Assembly (NCBI GenBank): GCA_035286465.1
Contig: DATEDF010000089.1
Coordinates: 1-64,000 of the forward strand
Direction of reading: 5' to 3'
Length of the DNA stretch: 64,000 nt
Source: Fen-1231 sp035286465
Lineage (GTDB): Bacteria; Gemmatimonadota; Gemmatimonadetes; Gemmatimonadales; Gemmatimonadaceae
Below are positions 33,121-41,647 of this stretch, piece by piece. Made by a program: the position numbers and the translations under genes. Position 1 is the first letter of the stretch, and each line of letters opens with the position of its first letter. The notes below the pieces were generated by a model. The model saw only the letters and a program-made list of their open reading frames with translations, did no database searches and was not told the origin of the DNA.

Positions 33121-35396
33121 CAGTCGAAATCCCGCTCGAGTCCCGCGAAGGCGACGACGAGCCGCTTGCGGCCCACGCTCTCGTCGTCGAAGTCCACGGT
33201 GACCTTGGTGTCGCGCCCCGCGCCCGCGAGTTCGGCGATGATGCCCGAGCCGAAGGTGCGGTGGCGCACGCGCTCCCCTTTCGCGAACGCCGGGAGGTCC
33301 TGCGACACCTCCTCGAGCGCCACCGGCCGCTCGCGCGCGGCGTCGGCGTGCCAGTGGCGCGTGTGGTCGTCATCGTCCCATGCCGCCGCCGGTGCGCGAC
33401 GCCGGATGCGCGCCGCCGCGGGGCCGCTCGCGCGCGCCCGGATCGTCGCCTGGCAGTCGAGGAGCTGTTCCGCCGCCGGCGTGATGAAGCTCGAGACGAC
33501 GGACGGGAGTTGTTCCCCGTTGCGGCGCCGGCTCCTCGCCCAGGTGAGGACGAGCTTCTTCTCGGCGCGCGTGATGCCGACGTAGAAGAGGCGCCGCTCC
33601 TCCTCGAGCAGCGCGGGATCGTCGAACGCGCGGCTCAATGGAAAGAGGCCGTCCTCCAGCCCGGCGATGAACACCACCGGGAACTCGAGTCCCTTCGCCG
33701 TATGAAGCGTCATCAGGGTGACCGCGTCGGCGTCGGCCGCGAGCTGGTCCACGGTGGCGACGAGCGACGCGCGCTGCAGGAAGTGGTCGAGCGGCCGGAG
33801 GCCGACCTCCCCGCCGTCCTCGATCACGAGCTCGGCGGCACCGCGCGCGAGCTCGGCGACGTTCTCCAGCCGCTCGTGCGCGCCGGACCCCTCCGCCCGC
33901 AGGAACTCCGCGTAGCCGATCGCGTCCACGAGCGCCGGGACGAGGGCGTCCACGCTCGCGTCGGCGGCCATCGCGCGAAAGCGCTCGACGAGCCCGGCGA
34001 ACCCGGCGAGCGCCTGCCGGGTGGCGGGGCGGAGGTCGGCGACAAGGTCCTCGCGCGCGGCGGCGGCGAGCAGCGGCACGCCCGCCGCGCGCGCGGCCAG
34101 CGCGAGCGTCTCGACGGTCGTCTCGCCGACGCCGCGGCGCGGGGCGCCGATCGCGCGGCGGAACGCCTCGTCGTCGGCCGGGTTCGCGATGAGGCGGAGC
34201 CACGCGAGGAGGTCCCGGACTTCGCGACGGTCGTAGAAGCGCACGGCGCCGACCAGCCGGTACGGGAGCGCGCGCCGGCGGAACGCCTCCTCGAGCGGGC
34301 GGCTCTGGGCGTTGGTGCGATACAGCACGGCCACGCCGCCGAGGGCGTCACCGTCCCGGGTCCGCCGCGATTCGATGGTCTCCGCGACGTACTCGGCCTC
34401 GTCGCGGTCGTCGAGCGCGGTGACGAGCGCGACGGCCTCGCCCGCCGCCCGCGTGGCGCGGAGCGTCTTTCCGCGGCGGCCGACGTTCTCGGCGATGACC
34501 ACGTTCGCCAACTCGAGGATGGCCGGCGTCGAGCGATAGTTCTCCTCGAGCCGCACGATGCGCGCGGCGGGATACGCGCGCTCGAACTCGAGGATGTTGC
34601 GCACGTCGGCGCCGCGCCAGCCGTAGATCGCCTGGTCGTCGTCACCGACGACGACGACGTTGCGATGGCCGGCGGCGAGCAGTTTGACCAGCTCGTCCTG
34701 CGCGCCGTTCGTGTCCTGGTACTCGTCCACGAGGACGTGCCGGAAGCGCCGCTGGAAGCGCACGCGCACGTCGTCGTGCGCGCGGAGCAGCTCGACGGGA
34801 AGCCAGAGAAGGTCGTCGAACGAGACGGCGTTGGCCGCGCGGAACTCGGCGTCCCACGCGGCGTAGAGCGGCGCGACAGCGCGGGCGAGCGGCGTCTGCG
34901 CGAGCGCCGCGTACTCCGCGCTCGGCACGAGCGCATTGCGCGCCTCGGAGATCGCGGCCGCGACCGCCCGCGGCGCCCAGGCCCTGGGCGAGACGCGGTG
35001 GCGGTCCATCAGGCGGCGGACCACGGCGAGCGTGTCGTCCTCGTCGTAGATCGTGAAGGCGGCGGTGCGCCCCACCAGCGGCGCGTGGGCCCGGAGCATC
35101 CGCGCGCCGACGGCGTGGAAGGTGCCGATCCACATCCCGGCCGGCTCGGCGCCGAGGAGCCGCGCGACGCGCGCGCGCATCTCGCGCGCGGCCTTGTTGG
35201 TGAAGGTGACCGCGAGGATCTCGTCGGCGCGCGCGCGGCCGTCCCGGAGGAGGCGCGCAATGCGCGCGGTGAGGACGCGCGTCTTGCCGGATCCGGCGCC
35301 CGCGAGGACGAGCAGGGGCCCTTCCCCGTGTTCGACGGCTTCGCGCTGCGCCGGATTGAGGGCGACCTGCGTCCCGGCGGGGGACGGCCCGTTCAT
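33120..35396 (-). CDS. pcrA: UvrD/PcrA-type superfamily 1 DNA helicase
   Basis: The 758-aa 3'-5' helicase for DNA repair and replication-fork clearing has SF1 motifs in order: LNPAQREAVEHGEGPLLVLA (Q motif), AGAGSGKTRVL (Walker A), VTFTNKAAREM (Ia), VDEYQDTN (Walker B), VVGDDDQAIYGWRGA (III), LEENYRST (IV), TLHTAKGLEFPVVFI (V) and YVGITRAEKKL (VI). The C-terminal tail has GERVRHRTFGSGII, a PcrA-like RNA-polymerase-binding Tudor-type fold. The ATG at 35396 overlaps the histidine kinase stop and removes a spurious upstream extension. Confidence 0.95.
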   Translation of the reverse strand: MNGPSPAGTQVALNPAQREAVEHGEGPLLVLAGAGSGKTRVLTARIARLLRDGRARADEILAVTFTNKAAREMRARVARLLGAEPAGMWIGTFHAVGARMLRAHAPLVGRTAAFTIYDEDDTLAVVRRLMDRHRVSPRAWAPRAVAAAISEARNALVPSAEYAALAQTPLARAVAPLYAAWDAEFRAANAVSFDDLLWLPVELLRAHDDVRVRFQRRFRHVLVDEYQDTNGAQDELVKLLAAGHRNVVVVGDDDQAIYGWRGADVRNILEFERAYPAARIVRLEENYRSTPAILELANVVIAENVGRRGKTLRATRAAGEAVALVTALDDRDEAEYVAETIESRRTRDGDALGGVAVLYRTNAQSRPLEEAFRRRALPYRLVGAVRFYDRREVRDLLAWLRLIANPADDEAFRRAIGAPRRGVGETTVETLALAARAAGVPLLAAAAREDLVADLRPATRQALAGFAGLVERFRAMAADASVDALVPALVDAIGYAEFLRAEGSGAHERLENVAELARGAAELVIEDGGEVGLRPLDHFLQRASLVATVDQLAADADAVTLMTLHTAKGLEFPVVFIAGLEDGLFPLSRAFDDPALLEEERRLFYVGITRAEKKLVLTWARSRRRNGEQLPSVVSSFITPAAEQLLDCQATIRARASGPAAARIRRRAPAAAWDDDDHTRHWHADAARERPVALEEVSQDLPAFAKGERVRHRTFGSGIIAELAGAGRDTKVTVDFDDESVGRKRLVVAFAGLERDFD

Positions 35397-36556
35397 CCCG
35401 GTAAGATAATGTCGAATACCGCGCCGCGATCCGACGGTACGAGCGTGAGCCGGCCGCCGTGATTCTCTTCGACGATGCGCCGCGTGAGCGCGAGGCCGAG
35501 CCCCCAGCCGCTCTCCTTGGTGGTGAAGCCCGGCGAGAAGATGCGACTCCGGAGGTCGCGCGGAATGCCGGGCCCGTCGTCGCTGACGCGCACGCGCGCA
35601 CCGCCCTCGGGCCGCGGGTCCACGCGCACGACGATGGCGCCGCCGCGTCCGGCGAGGGCGTCGAGCGCGTTCTTCACGAGCGACTCCACGGCCCACTCGA
35701 GGAGGACCAGGTCGCCGGGGACGGCGATCGCGTCGGCGGGCCGCTCCGCGCGCACCGCGATGGGATGGGCAAGCGTCGGCGCGCGCGCCGCGAAATACGC
35801 GACCACGTTCGCCGCCACGGCGCTCACGTCCACCGGATCGCGGCGCGGCGGCCGGCCGATGCGCTCGAAGCGATGGGACACGCGCTCGAGCCGCTCGATG
35901 TCTCCCTGCATGTGCGGCAGCGCCTGCGCCACGACGGGATCGCCCTCGCGCGCGCGCAGCAGCTCGAGCCAGCCGCTCAGGCTGGAGAGCGGCGTGCCGA
36001 GCTGATGCGCCGACTCGCGCGCCATCCCGGCCCAGACGTGCTCCCGCTCGGCACGGCTCCTGGCGCGGAGCACGCTGACGCCCGCGAACACGAGGACGAC
36101 GAGCGCCGCCAGTTGCACGAACGGCACGACGCGCATCCGGTTGAGGAACGGCGTGCGCCCGAAGTGCACGGTCACGAGCCCGGGGCGGACGACGGGCGCG
36201 TTCTCGCGATCGAGCGCTCGCACGTAGTCGAGCAGTCGCGGGTCACGGGCGTGTGCCGGGTCCCGCACGAGCGCGTCGAACGGCGTGTTCGCGGCGGCAT
36301 ACGGCGCGCCCGACGGGTCGGTGAGGACGACCGGCACGCCGAGTTCGCGCACGCTCCTGGAGAGATCGGCGAGCGCGCCGAGGCCGCCTTCGCCGGTCGT
36401 GTCGGTGAGGCCCTCGTAGACGCGCGCGTACATCCGGCTCGTCGCCGCGCCCTGCGCGTTCAGCTCGGCGGCGATGCGGCGCGTGTACCACACGTACGAG
36501 GCGAGCAGCGCGAGCAGGCCGACGGTGACGAGGACGCCCGGCGCGCTTCGTCGCAT
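35393..36556 (-). CDS. Membrane-bound sensor histidine kinase
   Basis: The 387-aa kinase has two membrane helices (about 7-25 and 143-163) flanking a periplasmic sensor of about 115 residues. A dimerisation region contains AGMARESAHQLGTPLSSLSG, with the phosphoacceptor His at about 184. The ATPase has ESLVKNALDAL (N box), VSDDGPGIP (G1) and GWGLGLALTRRIVEENHGG (G2). The AHQLGTPL H-box differs from the common SHELRTPL form. No response regulator is adjacent; the one at 38939 is separated by serS and a lipoprotein gene and faces the other way. The signal is unknown. Confidence 0.9.
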   Translation of the reverse strand: MRRSAPGVLVTVGLLALLASYVWYTRRIAAELNAQGAATSRMYARVYEGLTDTTGEGGLGALADLSRSVRELGVPVVLTDPSGAPYAAANTPFDALVRDPAHARDPRLLDYVRALDRENAPVVRPGLVTVHFGRTPFLNRMRVVPFVQLAALVVLVFAGVSVLRARSRAEREHVWAGMARESAHQLGTPLSSLSGWLELLRAREGDPVVAQALPHMQGDIERLERVSHRFERIGRPPRRDPVDVSAVAANVVAYFAARAPTLAHPIAVRAERPADAIAVPGDLVLLEWAVESLVKNALDALAGRGGAIVVRVDPRPEGGARVRVSDDGPGIPRDLRSRIFSPGFTTKESGWGLGLALTRRIVEENHGGRLTLVPSDRGAVFDIILPG

Positions 36557-36559
36557 CGG

Positions 36560-37834
36560 CTAGCGAATGACGTCGGCGCCAAGGTAGCCGCGGAGCGCGT
36601 CCGGCACGCGCACGCCGCCGTCGGCGAGCTGGCCGTGCTCGAGGAGCGCGGCCACCACGCGCGGAAAGGCGAGTCCGGACGCGTTCAGCGTGTGGACGAA
36701 GCGCGGCTTTTCGCCGGGCGCCGGGCGGTAGCGGATGCCGGCGCGCCGCGCCTGGAAGTCGCCGAAGTTCGAGCACGAGGAGACCTCGAGCCACTGCCCC
36801 ACCCCCGGCGCGAAGACCTCCAGGTCGTACGTCTTCGCGCTCGCGAAGCCCGTGTCGCCTGTGGCGAGGAGGACGACGCGATAGGGCAGCTCGAGCCGCT
36901 GGAGCACCGTCTCGGCGTGCCGCGTGAGCAGCTCGTGCTCCGCGGGCGAGTGCTCCGGCGCGCAGAAACGCACGATTTCGACCTTGTCGAACTCGTGCAC
37001 GCGCAGGAGCCCGCGCGTGTCCTTGCCCGCCGCGCCGGCCTCGCGGCGGAAGCAGGCGCTGAAGGCGGTGAAGGCGCGTGGCAGCGTGCCGGCGTCGAGG
37101 ATCTCGCCCGCGAGCAGGTTCGTGAGCGGCACCTCGGCGGTCGGAATCGCGAAGAGCGCGTCGTCACGCAGGGCGTACATGTCGTCCTCGAACTTCGGGA
37201 GCTGCCCCGTGCCGACCATCGCCGCGCGGTTCACCAGGAGCGGTACCCACACCTCCTCGTAGCCGAACTCGCGTGTGTGGAGGTCGAGCATGAAGTTCAT
37301 GAGCGCGCGCTGCAGCCGCGCGCCGAGCCCGCGGAAGACGATGAACCCGGAGCCGGCCACCTTCGCGCCGCGCGCGAGGTCGAGGATGCCCAGGGCCTCG
37401 CCGATCTCCCAGTGGGGTCGCACGCCGCTCTCGGCGCGCGGCGTGCCCCAGCTCCGCACGACGGCGTTCGCCGCCTCGCCGCCCTCGGGCACGTCGTCGA
37501 GCGTGAGATTGGGGAGCTCGAGCAGGATCGCGTCGAGTTCGCTCTCCGCGCTCGCGCGCTCGCCCTCGAGCCGCGCGATCTCGTCGCCCAGCGCGCGGGT
37601 GCTCGCGACAAGCTCCCCGGCCGGTTCGCCCGCCTTCTTGCGGCGCGCCACCTCCTGGCTCGCGGAGTTGCGCGCGGCCTTGCGCTCCTCGACCGCCTGG
37701 ATCGTCGCGCGCCGGTCACGGTCGAGGCGCTCCGCGCGCTCGATGAGCGGGCCCATCGCCTCGAGGATCCCGCGTCGCCGCATCCCTTCGCGCAGGGCGC
37801 CGGCCTGGTCGCGGACCATCCGGAGGTCGTGCAC
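36560..37834 (-). CDS. serS: Seryl-tRNA synthetase
   Basis: The 424-aa class II synthetase starts with the long helical tRNA-binding arm (about 1-110), then has motif 1 region GSGFIVFRGLGARLQRAL, motif 2 AFSACFRREAGAAGKDTRG and motif 3 SGLAFPRVVAALLEHGQ. It charges tRNA-Ser and also tRNA-Sec with serine, so it also serves the selenocysteine pathway implied by selC and selD. The start is GTG at 37834, 2 bp after the lipoprotein stop. Confidence 0.97.
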   Translation of the reverse strand: MHDLRMVRDQAGALREGMRRRGILEAMGPLIERAERLDRDRRATIQAVEERKAARNSASQEVARRKKAGEPAGELVASTRALGDEIARLEGERASAESELDAILLELPNLTLDDVPEGGEAANAVVRSWGTPRAESGVRPHWEIGEALGILDLARGAKVAGSGFIVFRGLGARLQRALMNFMLDLHTREFGYEEVWVPLLVNRAAMVGTGQLPKFEDDMYALRDDALFAIPTAEVPLTNLLAGEILDAGTLPRAFTAFSACFRREAGAAGKDTRGLLRVHEFDKVEIVRFCAPEHSPAEHELLTRHAETVLQRLELPYRVVLLATGDTGFASAKTYDLEVFAPGVGQWLEVSSCSNFGDFQARRAGIRYRPAPGEKPRFVHTLNASGLAFPRVVAALLEHGQLADGGVRVPDALRGYLGADVIR

Positions 37835-37836
37835 GG

Positions 37837-38439
37837 TCAGAACGCCGGAAGACCCGGCGCCAGCGAGCGGAAGCCGCAGTTCTGGTTGATGAGGGCGCGT
37901 CCGTACATCGTGCGGGCAGGCACGTCCACCGAATCAACGACGATCTTAGCGTGCAGGAACGGCGTCACCGAGAGCGCGCACGCCGGCTCCTGCGACTGCA
38001 CGACAGCCGCCTCGCCTCGCCGCACGACCGTCGTCGAGTCCACCACGTAGCCGCTCCGCGGCGCTTCGGTCACGCTCTCGAATGCGACGCCCGGCCTCAC
38101 GATGCCCACGCGCCGCGTCCCCGCCGGGTTCTGCGCCACGACGTTGACCGGGAGGAGCACGATCTCGCCCTGCGCGTTCAGGTCGAACGCGACGTCGAAG
38201 GCGAGCGTGCCGTCCACGCGCGCGACGGATTTCACCGCGATGTTGAGGGCCGTCGCGAAGGCGATCGGCGACCCGCTGAGCGCGTGCACCGTAAAGGGCT
38301 GCGTGACGTTCGTGAACTGGGCCGTCACCCTGAACGGGTCGTCGCAACCGGCGGCGAGCGCGAGGCCGGCGACCAGCATGAAACCGCGCAGGCAGGCAAG
38401 GCCGCGCGCCGCGCGCGAGGGGGCGTTTTTCGAGATCAT
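37837..38439 (-). CDS. Putative lipoprotein, function unknown
   Basis: The 200-aa protein has a basic start, a hydrophobic stretch and the lipobox LALAAGC, with Cys near residue 32 followed by Asp-Asp. In E. coli an Asp after the lipid Cys keeps the protein in the inner membrane; whether that rule holds here is unknown. The rest looks beta-rich (FTVHALSGSPIAFATALNIA, GTLAFDVAFDLNAQGEIVLL). No family is recognised. It is the first gene before serS and has its own promoter. Confidence 0.8.
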   Translation of the reverse strand: MISKNAPSRAARGLACLRGFMLVAGLALAAGCDDPFRVTAQFTNVTQPFTVHALSGSPIAFATALNIAVKSVARVDGTLAFDVAFDLNAQGEIVLLPVNVVAQNPAGTRRVGIVRPGVAFESVTEAPRSGYVVDSTTVVRRGEAAVVQSQEPACALSVTPFLHAKIVVDSVDVPARTMYGRALINQNCGFRSLAPGLPAF

Positions 38440-38452
38440 CGTGGCGAGGCGT

Positions 38453-38481
38453 AGTGTATCGTGACGACAGGGCAACTTCAA
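38453..38481 (-). promoter_or_regulatory. Promoter of the lipoprotein-serS run
   Basis: The minus strand has -35 TTGAAG (38476-38481), a 17-bp spacer and -10 TACACT (38453-38458). It is back to back with the plus-strand promoter at 38495. Confidence 0.55.
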
Positions 38482-38494
38482 GCGAATCACGCGC

Positions 38495-38522
38495 TTGACT
38501 TCACTCTGAGAGTGCGTACACT
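38495..38522 (+). promoter_or_regulatory. Promoter of the Roadblock-response regulator-manC run, with a palindrome in its spacer
   Basis: The plus strand has TTGACT (38495-38500), a 16-bp spacer and TACACT (38517-38522). The spacer contains the palindrome CACTCT G AGAGTG (38502-38514), which could be an operator site. Confidence 0.5.
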
Positions 38523-38554
38523 TCGACAACGTTTCCTCCCCTTCCGGAGCGGCC

Positions 38555-38908
38555 ATGCCCACGATTCGCGACCTCGTCGCGGCCATCCGCCAGCGCGACG
38601 GTGTCGAGGCGGCGGTCGTCCTCGGCCGCGACGGCCTGCTGATTGACAGCCAGGCCGCACCGACGGTGGACGCGGAACGAGTCGCGGCGCACGTGCCGTC
38701 CATCATCCAGTTCGCCGACGAGATGGGGGGATCGGCCTCGCGTGGCACGCTTCAGACGGCGGTGCTCGAGCACGAGCGCGGGCTCGCCGTGGTCTCCTGT
38801 CTCTCCCCGGACGCCGTGCTCCTGGTGCTGGTGCAGCCGACGGCCAATCTGGGGCAACTGCTCTACGAACTGCGACGAAACCGCGCCAACATCGCCGCGC
38901 TCGTCTGA
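38555..38908 (+). CDS. Roadblock/LC7 domain protein
   Basis: The 117-aa protein is a single Roadblock domain: an N-terminal helix (MPTIRDLVAAIRQRDGVEAA), strands VVLGRDGLLIDSQAA, a long helix, then GLAVVSCLSPDAVLLVLVQP and a final helix. Bacterial Roadblock proteins such as MglB act as partners of small Ras-like GTPases in polarity and motility, and others sit with signalling genes. No MglA-like GTPase is in the window. The response regulator follows 30 bp downstream, suggesting a shared function. Confidence 0.85.
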   Translation: MPTIRDLVAAIRQRDGVEAAVVLGRDGLLIDSQAAPTVDAERVAAHVPSIIQFADEMGGSASRGTLQTAVLEHERGLAVVSCLSPDAVLLVLVQPTANLGQLLYELRRNRANIAALV

Positions 38909-38938
38909 TCGTTCTCTTTCCACGGACACTCGCGGGTC

Positions 38939-39343
38939 GTGACGTGGCACGTGCTGGTGGCCGATGACGAGCCGCACATCGGCCGCATCATCCAGACCAA
39001 GCTGGAGCAGGGCCCGTTCCGGGTCACGATCGTGTCCGGCGGCAACGAGGCCCTGGCGGCCCTCGCAGAGTACCCCGATGTGTCGCTCGTGCTCCTCGAC
39101 CTGATGATGCCGGGACGGTCGGGGCTCGAAGTGCTGGCGGAGATGCGGGCGAACCCGCGCTGGTCGCGCGTGCCGTGCATCATCCTCACCGCCGCCGGGC
39201 AGGACCAGCGCTACGAGGAGGCGATGCGGCTCGGCGCCAGCGATTACATGACCAAGCCGTTCAGCCCGAAGCGACTCTACGCGCGCGTGGCGGAGCTGGT
39301 GGGCGCCGTGGAGGAGGGTCGGGCGCCCGAGGGCGCGCCGTGA
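38939..39343 (+). CDS. Single-domain response regulator (receiver only)
   Basis: The 134-aa CheY-like receiver has the acidic pair ADDEP, phosphoacceptor Asp at about 54 in LVLLDLMMPGRSGLE, the Thr of ILTAAG and the Lys of YMTKPFSPKRL. It has no output domain, so it probably signals by protein contact. The start is GTG. It lies between the Roadblock gene and manC. Confidence 0.93.
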   Translation: MTWHVLVADDEPHIGRIIQTKLEQGPFRVTIVSGGNEALAALAEYPDVSLVLLDLMMPGRSGLEVLAEMRANPRWSRVPCIILTAAGQDQRYEEAMRLGASDYMTKPFSPKRLYARVAELVGAVEEGRAPEGAP

Positions 39344-39353
39344 GCCGCGCGCC

Positions 39354-40448
39354 ATGAGCCAGACTCCGGAAGCCCGCGGCGCCGCGCGCTGGGTGGTCGT
39401 GCTCGCCGGCGGCGTGGGTTCGCGATTCTGGCCCGTGAGCACGCCGGAGCGCCCCAAGCAGCTCCTGCCGCTCGTCTCGTCGCGGCCGATGCTGCGGGAG
39501 ACGGTGGACCGGCTCTCGCCGGTCGCGCCGCCCTCACGCACGCTCGTGCTCACGAGCGCGTCGCTCGCGCCCGCGGTGCGGGCGATGCTGCCGGAGCTGA
39601 GCGCGGACCACGTCGTCGAGGAGCCGACGGCGGCGGGCACGGCGGCGGCGCTCACCTGGGCCGCGCACCAGATCACCGCGCGCGCGAGCCGGGACGCGGT
39701 GATGCTCTCCGTGCACGCCGACTGGGCGATCGGCGACCCCGAACGCTTCCGCGCGGCGCTGGCCGAGGCGGCCGACGCTGCCGAACGCGAGCACGCGCTC
39801 GTCACCGTCGGCGTCGTGCCGCGGGCGCCGGATACCGGACTCGGGTACATCGAGCCCGGCGCCGTGGTGCGGGGAGCGTTGCGCCGGGTCGCACGGTTCG
39901 TCGAGAAGCCGGACCGCGCGCGCGCCGAGGCACTGGTCGCCGCCGGGTGCCTGTGGAACTCGGGGATCTTCGCGTGGCGCGCCGGCGACCTGCTGGATGA
40001 GATCCGCGCGCACTGCCCGGAGGTCGCGGACGCGCTCGCGGCGCACGCGGACGATCGCGAGGCGTTCTTCGGCGCCGTGCGTGCCGTCGCCATTGACGTG
40101 GGGTTGCTGGAGCGGAGCGACCGCGTCCTGGTGCTTCCGGGCGAGTTCGGCTGGAGCGACGTCGGCACGTGGGCCGCGCTGCGCGGCGTGCGCGCCGCCG
40201 ACGCGCACGGCAACGTGCCCGCCGGCACGGCCTGGCTGCACGAGGCGCACCGCAACGTCGTGCACGCCGACGGGACGGCGGTGGTGCTCTACGGCGTGGA
40301 CGACCTTGTCGTGGTGGCCACGCGTGGCGTGACGCTGGTGACCACGGTGGAGCGCGCCGCCGACCTCAAGGCGCTGCTCGACGCGCTGCCACGCGAGATG
40401 CGCGAGATGCGCGAGGGGCGCGAGGGGCGCGAGGGGCGCGAGCGATGA
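39354..40448 (+). CDS. manC: Mannose-1-phosphate guanylyltransferase
   Basis: The 364-aa nucleotidyltransferase makes GDP-mannose from GTP and mannose 1-phosphate for polysaccharide or LPS. Motifs are VLAGGVGSRFWPVSTPERPK, EEPTAAGTAAALTWA, ARFVEKPDRARAEALVAAG and LWNSGIFAWRA. It lacks the isomerase domain of bifunctional ManC-type proteins. The C-terminus ends in a repetitive Arg-Glu-Gly tail encoded by a 9-bp tandem repeat. The stop overlaps the next start (ATGA). Confidence 0.93.
   Translation: MSQTPEARGAARWVVVLAGGVGSRFWPVSTPERPKQLLPLVSSRPMLRETVDRLSPVAPPSRTLVLTSASLAPAVRAMLPELSADHVVEEPTAAGTAAALTWAAHQITARASRDAVMLSVHADWAIGDPERFRAALAEAADAAEREHALVTVGVVPRAPDTGLGYIEPGAVVRGALRRVARFVEKPDRARAEALVAAGCLWNSGIFAWRAGDLLDEIRAHCPEVADALAAHADDREAFFGAVRAVAIDVGLLERSDRVLVLPGEFGWSDVGTWAALRGVRAADAHGNVPAGTAWLHEAHRNVVHADGTAVVLYGVDDLVVVATRGVTLVTTVERAADLKALLDALPREMREMREGREGREGRER
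40392..40436 (+). repeat. Five 9-bp tandem repeats at the 3' end of manC
   Basis: The unit CGCGAGATG/CGCGAGGGG occurs five times and encodes a C-terminal REM-REM-REG-REG-REG tail. Being a multiple of three, copy-number change would lengthen or shorten the protein without a frameshift. Confidence 0.85.
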
Positions 40449-41647
40449 CGGCCCCGTTCGTGCTGTACGACGACGCGCGCGCGCGCGAACTGGAGCCGTT
40501 CGCGCTGACGCGACCCGTCGGCGAACTCGTGGCCGGTGCCGAGCTGGTGCGCCGGCGATGGGAGCGCACGGCGGGTGCCGGGGCGACGGCGTTCGTGGGC
40601 GCGCCGCACCTCGAGCGGTTCGAGGAGCCGGGCGCGCCGCGCGCGGCGCGCGGGACGCTGCCGGCCGGGACGGTGCTGGCGAATACGCGCTGCGCCCCCG
40701 CGCTCGACGCGCGGCTCGGCGACGGCGCGGCGTGGCGCTGCGCGGGGCGGGTCGCGGCCGTCCGGCTCGCGGCACCGCTCGAGGTCGCCCGCCTCGCCGA
40801 CGGCGCGCTCGCGCTCGAGTCGCTGGCCACGGGGCGCACGAGTGAACTGCGCGGCTGGTGGCTCGACGAGGTGTGGGACCTCGTCCGCCACCTGAGCGCG
40901 ATGCTCGGCGCGGACCTCGCCGTGCTCGGGCCCGAGGAGGGCGGCGCGCCGCCGAGCGAGATGCGCGTGCTGGGCGAACACCCGGCATTCGTCGCGGCCG
41001 GCGCCTACATCGAGCCCTTCGTGCTCGCCGACACGACCGCGGGGCCCGTGCTCGTGCGCCGTGACGCGCGCGTCGAGGCGTTCACGCGCCTCGTCGGCCC
41101 GTGCGTGATCGGCGAGCGCACACGCGTGCACGGCGGGAAGATCGCGTGGTGCTCGATCGGCGCGGACGCGCGCGTGTGCGGCGAGATGAGCGTTGCGATC
41201 GTCATCGGGCACGCCAACAAGGCGCACGACGGGTTCGTCGGCCACTCGGTGATCGGGCGGTGGGCGAACCTCGGCGCAGGCACGATCACCAGCAATCTCA
41301 AGAACAACTACGGCGAGGTGACGCTCTGGACGCCGCGCGGCGCCAGGGCCACCGGGATGCAGTTCCTCGGCGCGATGATCGGCGATCACGCCAAGACGGC
41401 GATCGGAACCCGGCTCACGACCGGGAGCGTGGTGGGAGCCGGCGCCAACGTCTTTGGCGACGCAGTGCCGCCCAAGTTCGTGCCGCCGTTCGCCTGGGGC
41501 GCCGCGCCGCCCTTCGGCACGTTCGAGCGGGAGCGGTTTCTCGCCGTGGCGGAACGCGTGATGCGGCGGCGGGAGGTGACGCTCACCGACGGCCAGCGCC
41601 AGGCGCTCTCGGCCGCCTGGGCGCGCCGCGGCGTCTTCGTGCCGTGA
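40445..41647 (+). CDS. GlmU-like putative sugar nucleotidyltransferase with left-handed beta-helix
   Basis: The 400-aa protein is of the GlmU-related type best known from Bacteroidetes. The N-terminal part is nucleotidyltransferase-like but lacks the usual GGxGTR loop (it starts FVLYDDARARELEPFALTRP). The C-terminal hexapeptide repeats include TRLVGPCVIGERTRVHGG, NLGAGTITSNLKNNYGEV and GTRLTTGSVVGAGANVFG, which resemble the GlmU acetyltransferase helix. It may act on a sugar phosphate near GDP-mannose metabolism. The substrate is unknown. It overlaps manC and the next gene by 4 bp each. Confidence 0.82.
   Translation: MTAPFVLYDDARARELEPFALTRPVGELVAGAELVRRRWERTAGAGATAFVGAPHLERFEEPGAPRAARGTLPAGTVLANTRCAPALDARLGDGAAWRCAGRVAAVRLAAPLEVARLADGALALESLATGRTSELRGWWLDEVWDLVRHLSAMLGADLAVLGPEEGGAPPSEMRVLGEHPAFVAAGAYIEPFVLADTTAGPVLVRRDARVEAFTRLVGPCVIGERTRVHGGKIAWCSIGADARVCGEMSVAIVIGHANKAHDGFVGHSVIGRWANLGAGTITSNLKNNYGEVTLWTPRGARATGMQFLGAMIGDHAKTAIGTRLTTGSVVGAGANVFGDAVPPKFVPPFAWGAAPPFGTFERERFLAVAERVMRRREVTLTDGQRQALSAAWARRGVFVP

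Noticed and set aside
36560..37834. A selenoprotein candidate among long minus-strand genes interrupted by TGA
   Set aside because: I looked for families continuing past a TGA; only the secF-tatD junction shows in-frame continuation, and there both parts are complete separate proteins.
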